This document shows, piece by piece, positions 26,887 to 33,477 of a DNA stretch of 42,927 nt. The notes beneath the pieces were generated by a model. The model worked only from the letters and a program-made list of their open reading frames with translations. It made no database searches and was not told where the DNA came from. Origin of the DNA: Clostridiales bacterium UBA4698 (GTDB lineage Bacteria > Bacillota > Clostridia > TANB77 > UBA1234); assembly GCA_002404755.1 (NCBI GenBank), contig DHKI01000030.1, positions 1 through 42,927 on the forward strand, given 5' to 3'. The position numbers and the translations under genes were made by a program. Positions within the stretch are counted from its first letter, which is position 1; each line of letters begins with the position of its first letter.

Positions 26887-27222
26887 CTATCTATCTAACT
26901 CGCTTCCAAAGCTTGCAAGCCATCCGCATATTGTAGAAGCACCAGCTATAATTACCGCACCTATTATAAAGTTTATAAGACCTTTCTTTAAGTCTGCTTT
27001 CTCATTAGCTGCTGACATTGTATACTTAATACCAATATATATAAGCATACCTATCGCAAATGCATAACCAATCCATTGAATTGCTCCTAGCACTTTTTGT
27101 ACTGCACGGCCTCCTTCTCCTATTGTAACGTCAGTTATTGTTGGCATATTAACAGCAAATATAGAGCTCATCATTGTTGCTAGCATTGCTAATGTTAATA
27201 AAACACTAACTACTTTCTTCAT
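26887..27222 (-). CDS. VirB2/TrbC-like pilin 4
   Basis: A 111-residue pilin. The ATG at 27222 has GAGGTG at the right spacing; an in-frame ATG at 27240 has no good site. It has a signal peptide ending near IFA, a variable start (VNMPTITDVTIGEGG), then a hairpin almost identical to pilin 2. The last residues differ (ELDR instead of ELN). It is ended by its own terminator. Confidence 0.87.
   Translation of the reverse strand: MKKVVSVLLTLAMLATMMSSIFAVNMPTITDVTIGEGGRAVQKVLGAIQWIGYAFAIGMLIYIGIKYTMSAANEKADLKKGLINFIIGAVIIAGASTICGWLASFGSELDR
26901..27106. repeat. Recent duplication within pilins 2 and 4 (copy 2)
   Basis: Partner of the block at 26036-26241. The central part, about 125 bases, is identical in both. 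Confidence 0.85.
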
Positions 27223-27413
27223 ATCTTTCACCTCACTCATTTCTACAAGTTATATGTATAATATTAAAATCTTTTTGTAGGCATGATTTTGTTAACCACA
27301 ACCTTATAATATGATTTTACTATGTAATTAACTATTTTTCAATAAAAAGTTACAATAATTTCACTTTTTACTGCCATTTTTTATAAGATAACACTCATTT
27401 TTTATTTTTTATC

Positions 27414-27442
27414 TTGACATTCACCTACATTTAAATTATAAT
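27414..27442 (+). promoter_or_regulatory. Promoter of tRNA-Met
   Basis: TTGACA (27414-27419), 17 bases, TATAAT (27437-27442): a full consensus sigma-A promoter, 15 bases before the tRNA. Confidence 0.85.
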
Positions 27443-27457
27443 AAACATGTTCGTTAT

Positions 27458-27534
27458 GGCGGATTAGCTCAGTTGGCTAGAGCACCCGGTTCATACCCGG
27501 TAGGTCGTAGGTTCAAGTCCCACATCCGCTACCA
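27458..27534 (+). tRNA. tRNA-Met(CAT)
   Basis: A 77-base cloverleaf with encoded CCA. The acceptor stem is GGCGGAT/ATCCGCT, the anticodon loop TTCATAC and the T loop TTCAAGT. The form matches elongator Met tRNAs of Firmicutes. Two stem positions do not pair: C27-U43 in the anticodon stem and A51-C63 in the T stem. The 3' end is repeated 400 bases downstream, so this copy may be a re-formed gene after integration of an element. Confidence 0.88.
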
Positions 27535-27561
27535 AAAAACAGTCATTTTGACTGTTTTTTT
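27534..27561 (+). terminator. Terminator after tRNA-Met
   Basis: A 12-bp stem (27534-27545 and 27549-27560) ending in a T run directly after the tRNA CCA end. Confidence 0.85.
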
Positions 27562-27610
27562 ATTTTCAAAAAATCTGGATTAATTTGTTTTTTCATATTA
27601 AAACTATACT

Positions 27611-27649
27611 AAAAGGACTGCTAATTTTATATATTTAGCAGCCTTTTTT
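27611..27649 (+). terminator. Second terminator-like hairpin
   Basis: AAAAGGACTGCTAA and TTAGCAGCCTTTT pair with one bulged base; a T run follows on the plus strand. Confidence 0.5.
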
Positions 27650-27654
27650 ATGCA

Positions 27655-27683
27655 AAAATGCGTGAAAATTTTTCACGCATTTT
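27655..27683. repeat. Perfect 14-bp palindrome
   Basis: AAAATGCGTGAAAA and its exact complement are separated by one base. The A and T ends make it a possible bidirectional terminator; the tight centre also suits a protein-binding site. Confidence 0.6.
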
Positions 27684-27745
27684 GATTGAAATTTTTTCAC
27701 AGTTCCTTTTAATTTATAATAAAGATTATTAACTTTAAACTTCTA

Positions 27746-27775
27746 ACCGTAAAGTACCGTAAAATACCGTAAAAT
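27746..27775. repeat. Three 10-base tandem repeats
   Basis: ACCGTAAAGT, ACCGTAAAAT and ACCGTAAAAT stand head to tail. Within an element remnant they resemble integrase arm sites or small iterons. Confidence 0.6.
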
Positions 27776-27933
27776 TATTTTAATCTATATTTCTTTTGTG
27801 GGTCGAATTCATTTGTTCCAACCCATTCTATTAAATCCTTTTCCTCAAATTCTTTTAACATTTTTAAAACAGTTGGCTTTGACCTATTAGTATATTCAAC
27901 TAAATCACTAGTACTAACATTTCCTTCGCTACC
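27775..27933 (-). pseudogene. Truncated winged helix-turn-helix fragment
   Basis: An open frame without a proper start ends with a winged helix motif (STSDLVEYTNRSKPTVLKML, then EEKDLIEWVG and a FDPQKKYRLK end). This looks like the C-terminal domain of a Fic-like or AAA-type ATP-binding protein. The frame meets the repeated tRNA end, so the upstream part was lost. Confidence 0.6.
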
Positions 27934-27934
27934 A

Positions 27935-27964
27935 AAAACCACTATGCAGGCATAGTGGTTTTTT
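27935..27964 (+). terminator. Probable original tRNA-Met terminator
   Basis: AAAACCACTATGC (27935-27947) and its exact complement (27950-27962) form a hairpin with a T run on the plus strand, right after the second copy of the tRNA end. Confidence 0.8.
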
Positions 27965-27984
27965 ATTGTGTTCTTATTGTTCTT

Positions 27985-28075
27985 TGGCGGAGTGAGAGGG
28001 ATTCGAACCCCCGCGAGATTTGCACCTCCAACTGATTTCGAGTCAGCACCGTTATGACCACTTCGGCATCACTCC
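27985..28075 (-). tRNA. tRNA-Ser(CGA)
   Basis: A 91-base class II cloverleaf with a long variable arm, encoded CCA, acceptor GGAGTGA/TCACTCC and anticodon loop CTCGAAA. It follows the variant tRNA-Gly by 43 bases and is probably on the same transcript. Confidence 0.92.
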
Positions 28076-28118
28076 ATTACATGATTTATTAATTTTTAAG
28101 CTTGTCTATTTATTGCCT

Positions 28119-28192
28119 TGGAGCGGGTAGCGAGAATCGAACTCGCACATTGGGGTCGGAAGCACCACATTCTACCATTAAACTATACCCGC
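28119..28192 (-). tRNA. Variant tRNA-Gly with four-base anticodon UCCG
   Basis: A 74-base cloverleaf with encoded CCA. Acceptor stem GCGGGTA/TACCCGC, D arm and T arm (GCGAG/CTCGC) are sound, and the glycine identity features G1-C72, C2-G71, U73, C35 and C36 are kept. The anticodon loop is CUUCCGA where the normal copy has CUUCCAA, so bases 34-37 read UCCG (bases 28157-28160). This is the complement of CGGA and can pair with CGGG by U34 wobble. The anticodon stem UGGUG/CCCCA differs wholly from the normal UCAGC/GCUGA and carries a U30-C40 mismatch. G37 follows C36, not G36, so it is not a usual TrmD methylation site. It has its own promoter. I infer a natural +1 decoding tRNA for CGGR. Confidence 0.9.
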
Positions 28193-28205
28193 ACGTTTCA
28201 TTAAA

Positions 28206-28234
28206 ATTATATTCATATTTTTATGAAATTACAA
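28206..28234 (-). promoter_or_regulatory. Promoter of the variant tRNA-Gly
   Basis: TTGTAA (28229-28234), 17 bases, TATAAT (28206-28211) on the minus strand, 13 bases before the tRNA. The variant tRNA is therefore likely expressed, together with tRNA-Ser. Confidence 0.65.
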
Positions 28235-28397
28235 TAACATTTTGTTAATATTTGAATTTTATCTATTAACCTTCTTATTGGCTCGAGTTTTGTTTGAGAT
28301 TAATTTCATCTTAGCTTTTGACACTCTACAATTTTAATAATAATCCAATCTCTTTTTTACCGCAAAGAATGTTTTATCCCATTTTTAGATAAAAAAT

Positions 28398-28423
28398 AAG
28401 CTCATGAAAGAATTCATAAGCTT
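28398..28423 (-). terminator. Terminator after tRNA-Gly(TCC)
   Basis: An 11-bp stem with one mismatch (28398-28408 and 28413-28423), followed by a T run on the minus strand. Confidence 0.65.
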
Positions 28424-28427
28424 TTAA

Positions 28428-28501
28428 TGGAGCGGGTAGCGGGAATCGAACCCGCACAATCAGCTTGGAAGGCTGAGATTCTACCATTGAACTACACCCG
28501 C
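28428..28501 (-). tRNA. tRNA-Gly(TCC)
   Basis: A standard 74-base cloverleaf with CCA, anticodon stem TCAGC/GCTGA and loop CTTCCAA. Acceptor, D arm and T loop closely match the variant copy at 28119-28192, which probably arose from it by duplication. Confidence 0.95.
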
Positions 28502-28520
28502 ATCTCCATTCGACTTCTTT

Positions 28521-28549
28521 AGTATAGCAAATAGAGTTGCGGGTGTCAA
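28521..28549 (-). promoter_or_regulatory. Promoter of tRNA-Gly(TCC)
   Basis: TTGACA (28544-28549), 17 bases, TATACT (28521-28526) on the minus strand. Confidence 0.85.
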
Positions 28550-28595
28550 GTATTTTTTTATTTTTATTTCAAAATTTTAAACTCTATAAAGTTTT

Positions 28596-29862
28596 TTATA
28601 AACTCTCTGCAACCACCACATAAGAATAGTTATTAATGTCAAAGTCACCTTTGATATCAATCTCCCTGCCATCTATAAACGAAACTGCATATGGTTTTTG
28701 TGGTTGTTCCACTTCTTCTCCATTAGAATCATAATATACTGTCTCAAGATCATTTGTGGTGTATATTAATACATTCATTGGTATTGCATTACCTTCTTTA
28801 TCATAGCGGACTAAACTTATCTTCTGTGGTGTTTGTCCTGACTCTGTTTTAACAGTTATTGTATAGTTCCCACTTGATGCACTAGAATCTAAGCCATACA
28901 CATATCCAGTTATTCCATTATCCGATTGCTCATCTGTGTATCCAATGCTTTCATTGCTACTTTTCTCTGAAATTCCAACTTTCTTATCATAATTTTTAAA
29001 TTTTACCGAATATCTAGAGTCAGTTTCCTCATAGCTAGATACAACTACCGCAACAGGTGTACCTTCATTTATAGTTACTTTAGCAGCACCTCTTCCTTCA
29101 ACTTGTCCAATTACAACTCCTTCATCTTTAGGTACTTCTGCAACAACGTAATCTTTATATATAGCTTGAATATTTACATTTTCTTCTGGCATAACGTAAT
29201 CTAACAAGTTATCATATGATAAAACTGTAATTATATTTCCATCATCATCGACTATTGCCCAACAATCAAATTCCTTTCCATGCTCACTTTTTGCTTCTGC
29301 AACAAGTTGAATCTCTGTACCAGCAGGAACTTTCCCATCAACATACTGCGAAATTTCATATGACAATGTCGAATCCGTTGTCTTTGTTCCATCTTTATAC
29401 CTTATTTCCACATTTGCTCCATCTGTTCCAGTAACAGCCAATTTGCTTTTTATATTTTTAGTTGTTGGCTTGCTAGGTGCCACAGTCGTTCCCACCTTCA
29501 TTCCGCCTAACCCAAAGCTAGCATCTACTACTCCATCTGCATCATTTCTGCCATCTGCATTTGCAATTCCGGCCACTGTAGAAGCTATTAGTGTACACAT
29601 TACGATTAGTGCAACGCCTATTAAATATTTTGAAAATGTACCTTTTAGTTGTGCTTTCTCATTTGCTCCACTCATTACATATTTGATACCTATGTATATA
29701 AGTATTCCGAACAGCTAACGCAAAACCAAGCCATTTAATAACACTTATCATTGTTATTGATACACTTTCTATTGCATTGTACGAATTATTTTCAGCAAAT
29801 GCCAAACTTGGTATTATAAGCATTGTAATCAAACTTATTAAAATTTTAACCTTTTGATTCAT
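28596..29862 (-). CDS. Pilin-adhesin fusion with CGGA +1 frameshift
   Basis: The first frame gives a pilin start (signal peptide, VIKWLGFALAV) and stops after 67 residues. The second frame continues it exactly (ILIYIGIKYVMSGANEKAQL) for a 421-residue product. The junction is GCT GTT CGGA ATA, with the quadruplet at 29706-29709. All related pilins have Gly there (AIG-M/V-LI), so CGGA must give Gly to restore the protein. After the VirB2-like hairpin come about 300 extracellular residues: one part resembles a divergent InlB B-repeat (FDCW then MPEENVNIQAIYKDY), and others are beta-rich. The product could be a pilus tip or decorating subunit. Without the shift it would be a truncated pilin. The variant tRNA-Gly with anticodon UCCG lies about 400 bases away. 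Confidence 0.8.
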
Positions 29863-29897
29863 AATACATCTCCACCATTCTATTCATTATTTAGTTA

Positions 29898-29926
29898 ATT
29901 ATAGCATACTATGCTCTCTAAATCAA
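29898..29926 (-). promoter_or_regulatory. Promoter of the pilin-adhesin gene
   Basis: TTGATT (29921-29926), 17 bases, TATAAT (29898-29903) on the minus strand, about 35 bases before the start codon. A sound promoter suggests the frameshifted gene is still expressed. Confidence 0.7.
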
Positions 29927-30018
29927 ATTATGTTAATTTAATTTCACCTTAGTCATTTTTATATTTAAAAATAAGTTTTAACAAAAATAACCTTATTATA
30001 AAGATTTGTGTTGTTTAT

Positions 30019-31638
30019 TTACTTTTGATAATACAATTCCACGTCTTCTATTTTTCCAATTCTTTCACAATTTTCTTCTAGATATTCATCTATTTCTTTA
30101 GGTTCTTGCCAAAATCTTTCTTCATTACGTAAAATAATAGTATTTTCCCAAGATTTCATTTTTTCTATAGTTTTTTGTACTCCATTATACCCAAGATTTC
30201 CATAGAAGAATAAATCAAATTCGTTATTGTTTCTATTCATCGGTGCCATATATAACGATGCATCGCTTGAAACAACCATCACTTTATAGCCTTCATTTTC
30301 CTTCTCTCGTATATATTCAATAATTTCATTAATTCTCTCCAATTCTTCGCTATCATATAGATGCATTGCATATATTTCTAGCCCAGTTGGAACATTTTCA
30401 TCTTTCACTCCAAAGCCATAATTAAGCATTAATCCTACGCACCATACTGCACAAAGGAAGTAAAAGCTTGCTTTCATAAATTTATATTTTTCTATTATTG
30501 CACCATAACCAATCACACACAACAAAACAATATTGAAAATATTATACACCACATCTATAAGTGTTAATTCAGTTGTTCCAGACTTAGAGGAAATCATATC
30601 AAAGTATGGTGATATTTGTAGTGCAACAATTAACAATATAAAGAAAAGTTTTATAACATTTTTCTTTTCACACTTTTGAAACACATTTAATATTTTTATT
30701 AATATAAAGCCACTCGTAATTAAAGCTAAATAAACATGATAAGTATTTGCAATTGGAAGAACAAAAAACATATTTGCAATTGCATACAAATTAATTATAA
30801 ATAATTCTTTGTCTTTCTTATTTAAATTCCATATCATGAGTCCTGTTATAAATATAGCTAACATTACCACAAAGTAAGGATTTCCACTTCTTATGTTTGT
30901 ATTGTTTCCACCGAATTCAAGTATGCTTCCAAAACATAGATTTATATAATCATAAAAATTTCCTGCACATAACATTACAAGTATCGCAGGCACCATTATG
31001 CTTAAAAATCCCGTCGCTTTCATCAAAATCTCTTTTGTTGGATTCCTTTTCTCTATAGCAATTCCATAAATCAAAGAAATTAATCCTGATGCTATTACTG
31101 CCATTCCACCAACTGTTTGTTTTGATAAAAATGCACAAGCGAGAAAAATACCATTCAAAAAATCATACTTGTAACTTGATGTTTCCTTATTCTTTTTTAT
31201 TTCCATAAGCATCGCTAGCATTATAAAAAACAAACAAAAAATATTATAGTTTGCCACACCTATCACTGTTGCATTGGCAAGCAAAAAGAAGAGTATCATA
31301 ACATCTAAAAATTTATTTTTGTCGTCACCAATTTTTTTAGCAATATTATAGAAAAGTGTTGCAAAAATCCCATACGATATTCCCGAAAAAATATCATACA
31401 CAACAAACGAAGCACCAAAAATTTTAAACACGGCCCCACCAACTAAATAAAACAAAGGACCTGTTAATACATTTATTTCGGTGTAAATTAAATCACCATT
31501 TGCTATTTTTTGTATCATATGAAATACCCAAATTTTATCATAATTGAATGCTTTTGAGTTTAAGTTGACTAATGCTACAATGACACTAAAAAATAAAAAT
31601 ACAATTACCGATTCTATTATTTTCTTATTTTTTGACAT
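30019..31638 (-). CDS. GT39-like membrane glycosyltransferase
   Basis: 539 residues with about a dozen membrane segments and the layout of lipid-linked sugar transferases (GT-C fold). An acidic residue pair after the first segment (NYDKIWVFHMIQKI) and a YTEINVLTGPLFYLVGG loop correspond to the catalytic region of this group. The last 90 residues form a soluble domain. It probably moves a sugar from a polyprenyl phosphate donor to a target outside the membrane; the target is unknown. Pilins or wall polymers are candidates only because they lie nearby. It shares a strand and an 18-base gap with the upstream methyltransferase gene. Confidence 0.7.
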   Translation of the reverse strand: MSKNKKIIESVIVFLFFSVIVALVNLNSKAFNYDKIWVFHMIQKIANGDLIYTEINVLTGPLFYLVGGAVFKIFGASFVVYDIFSGISYGIFATLFYNIAKKIGDDKNKFLDVMILFFLLANATVIGVANYNIFCLFFIMLAMLMEIKKNKETSSYKYDFLNGIFLACAFLSKQTVGGMAVIASGLISLIYGIAIEKRNPTKEILMKATGFLSIMVPAILVMLCAGNFYDYINLCFGSILEFGGNNTNIRSGNPYFVVMLAIFITGLMIWNLNKKDKELFIINLYAIANMFFVLPIANTYHVYLALITSGFILIKILNVFQKCEKKNVIKLFFILLIVALQISPYFDMISSKSGTTELTLIDVVYNIFNIVLLCVIGYGAIIEKYKFMKASFYFLCAVWCVGLMLNYGFGVKDENVPTGLEIYAMHLYDSEELERINEIIEYIREKENEGYKVMVVSSDASLYMAPMNRNNNEFDLFFYGNLGYNGVQKTIEKMKSWENTIILRNEERFWQEPKEIDEYLEENCERIGKIEDVELYYQK

Positions 31639-31656
31639 ATAAGTTTTTAGCCTTTC

Positions 31657-32250
31657 CTAATTTTCTTTTATACACTTTAAAACATGAAATCCAGCCTTTT
31701 TATCAACAATTTCACAATTTCCAAATATACTATTTAATTCTTTAATTGTGCTTGGTGCACCATGTTTTTTATTTATAACTAAATATAGTGTTCCACCTTT
31801 TCTCAAATACTTATTTGCATCTTCGTATATTTTATAAATAACTGCTTTGCCGGCTCTTATTGGCGGATTAGTTATAATTGTATCATACTCATTTTTTATA
31901 TTTGAAAAACCATCTGATTCAATAATGCTTGCCTCAACTTTATTTAGTGCCACATTTCTTTTTGCAAGCTCTAATGCTCTATGATTAACATCAAGCATAG
32001 TAACCGTTTTTACATTTTTGTTTTTTGAAAGTATTATTCCTATAACTCCATAACCGCAACCAACATCAAGTATGTCACCTTCTACTTCTTCGAAAATTGT
32101 CTTTATTAAAAACTCAGATGCAAAATCTATATGATTTTTCGAAAAAACCCCGTTATCACTTATGAACTTAAACTTATGTCCATTTAATTCATAGTCTATA
32201 ATTCTTTCTTCTGATTTTGATGTTGGATCTTGTGAATAATAGTGGTCCAA
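31657..32250 (-). CDS. RsmC-like class I methyltransferase
   Basis: A 197-residue SAM-dependent methyltransferase. Motif I is DILDVGCGYGVIGI (about 59), the acidic residue of motif II is TMLDVNHRA, and the catalytic motif is TNPPIRAGK (about 128), typical of N2-guanine methyltransferases of the RsmC/RlmG group. Gram-positive members are single-domain, as here. The likely target is a guanine in ribosomal RNA. It begins about 30 bases after the terminator of the M23 peptidase gene. Confidence 0.85.
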   Translation of the reverse strand: MDHYYSQDPTSKSEERIIDYELNGHKFKFISDNGVFSKNHIDFASEFLIKTIFEEVEGDILDVGCGYGVIGIILSKNKNVKTVTMLDVNHRALELAKRNVALNKVEASIIESDGFSNIKNEYDTIITNPPIRAGKAVIYKIYEDANKYLRKGGTLYLVINKKHGAPSTIKELNSIFGNCEIVDKKAGFHVLKCIKEN

Positions 32251-32277
32251 ATTTATTCCCCCTTATTTAATACGAAA

Positions 32278-32312
32278 AGGCCGCCTCAAAGGTGATTTCC
32301 ATCAGGCGACCT
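32278..32312 (-). terminator. Terminator after the M23 hydrolase gene
   Basis: AGGTCGCCT and AGGCGGCCT (with one G-U pair in the minus-strand RNA) flank a 17-base loop and are followed by TTTT. It ends the ftsE-ftsX-hydrolase operon. Confidence 0.75.
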
Positions 32313-32319
32313 AAAAGTT

Positions 32320-33453
32320 TTATTTTTTCTTTATATATCCATTCAATGGATTTACATACTTACCGTTTACTCTAACTTCAAAATGGACGTGAGGTCCCGT
32401 TGCATATCCTGTTGAACCAACCAGCATTATTACATCGCCGGCTTTTACAGCATCGCCCTTCTTAACCAATAATTTTTGTGAATGGGCATAAAGTGTCACT
32501 ATTCCGCCTCCATGGTCTATCATTACAGTATAACCATAGCCTGAAATCCATCCAGCTGTGATTACTTTACCATTTGCTGCTGCAACAACATTCTTGCCAT
32601 TACATCCAGCACCCGCTATATCAACACCAGTATGCATCTTATATACTTTTAAAACTGGATGCAATCTGTTGCCAAAGTATGAGCTTATTCCATAATAACC
32701 TGGAAGTGGCCACGTCATTGTTCCACCAGTGTATTTACTGTTTGTTGATGAACTTGCTATTCTCTTTAACTCTGCTTCTAGTTCATCTGCTTTTTTCTGT
32801 AATGCATCAATTGATTTTTCCAAATCCTTTTGGTCTGTTTTTAATTGTCCCAAATATTTTGTCCTTATTTGTACTGTATCATTTAGTTCTGCTAATTTTA
32901 CTTCAAGGTTGGATTTTAGTTCTGCAAGAGCAACTTTATCACTCTCTAAGTTTTGCTTCTCTCTATCAATTGATTCTTTTTCTAATTCTATTTCTTTCAT
33001 GAGATTATCATCATACTCAAGAATTCTTTCTATTAATCTTTCACGATACATAAATTCAGTTGGATCATCTGTATCATATGCGATATCCCATAAGGAATTC
33101 GAACCATCTTTATAGTAAGACACCATTCTATTTTTACGTTGCTCATACTTTTTATCGTATTCGCCTTCCATATACAATATATTCTCTTCCGCTATTTTTA
33201 TATTTTTTTCAACACGTGCAATTTCATCTTTAGTAGTAGCAATCTTAGTCTCAGTTGAATTAATATTTTGGTCTAATGTATCAATTTGTTTCAACACATC
33301 TTTTTGCTCCGCTTGATTTTCTTTTAAATCTTTTTGAGCATCTTTAATTTGTGTTGTTGTATTGTTTAACTGATTCTTTACTGTTGTACTCGAAGCCAAT
33401 ACTGTTGACGAAATAATACTTAATGCAAAAACAAATGTGATAAACCTTTTCAT
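32320..33453 (-). CDS. FtsEX-associated M23 peptidoglycan hydrolase
   Basis: 377 residues: a signal peptide (to about 20), a long antiparallel coiled coil (about 25-235), a Ser/Thr linker and a LytM/M23 endopeptidase domain with the zinc ligands in YKMHTGVDIAG and GPHVHFEV, plus HPVLKVY. The order is that of EnvC, PcsB and CwlO-like proteins, whose coiled coil docks on FtsX and whose activity is controlled by FtsE ATP hydrolysis. The gene lies directly after ftsX in the same operon, which supports this pairing. It acts in the wall during growth or division. Confidence 0.9.
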   Translation of the reverse strand: MKRFITFVFALSIISSTVLASSTTVKNQLNNTTTQIKDAQKDLKENQAEQKDVLKQIDTLDQNINSTETKIATTKDEIARVEKNIKIAEENILYMEGEYDKKYEQRKNRMVSYYKDGSNSLWDIAYDTDDPTEFMYRERLIERILEYDDNLMKEIELEKESIDREKQNLESDKVALAELKSNLEVKLAELNDTVQIRTKYLGQLKTDQKDLEKSIDALQKKADELEAELKRIASSSTNSKYTGGTMTWPLPGYYGISSYFGNRLHPVLKVYKMHTGVDIAGAGCNGKNVVAAANGKVITAGWISGYGYTVMIDHGGGIVTLYAHSQKLLVKKGDAVKAGDVIMLVGSTGYATGPHVHFEVRVNGKYVNPLNGYIKKK

Positions 33454-33477
33454 CCTTACTTTACCTCCTTTGTATAA

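Larger units (their letters stand above)
27527..27938 (+). mobile_element. Remnant of an element integrated at the tRNA-Met 3' end
   Basis: The 12-base CGCTACCAAAAA is present at the tRNA 3' end (27527-27538) and again at 27927-27938, exactly 400 bases apart. Each copy is followed by a hairpin terminator suited to a tRNA. Between them are a truncated helix-turn-helix reading frame, a 14-bp palindrome and three 10-base tandem repeats. This is what is left when an element enters a tRNA gene and then loses its middle. No integrase remains. Confidence 0.5.

Noticed and set aside
6524..27222. Integrative conjugative element
   Set aside because: No relaxase, coupling protein, integrase or paired attachment sites enclose the secretion genes; the only scar (27527-27938) encloses 400 bases.
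28119..28192. Variant tRNA as an arginine tRNA or a dead tRNA-Gly copy
   Set aside because: Bases 34-36 are UCC and all main glycine identity positions are kept. Acceptor, D and T arms are sound and a promoter precedes it.
29700..29720. Classical slippage (P-site tRNA slipping by one base) as the +1 mechanism
   Set aside because: Slipping of tRNA-Val from GUU to UUC, or tRNA-Ser from UCA to CAC, gives poor pairing. The four-base pairing with UCCG is simpler and covers both sites.
29659..29862. A separate small 67-residue protein
   Set aside because: It is the pilin start read to the early stop in the zero frame. The continuation in the next frame matches the pilin family without a gap, so I treat both parts as one gene.
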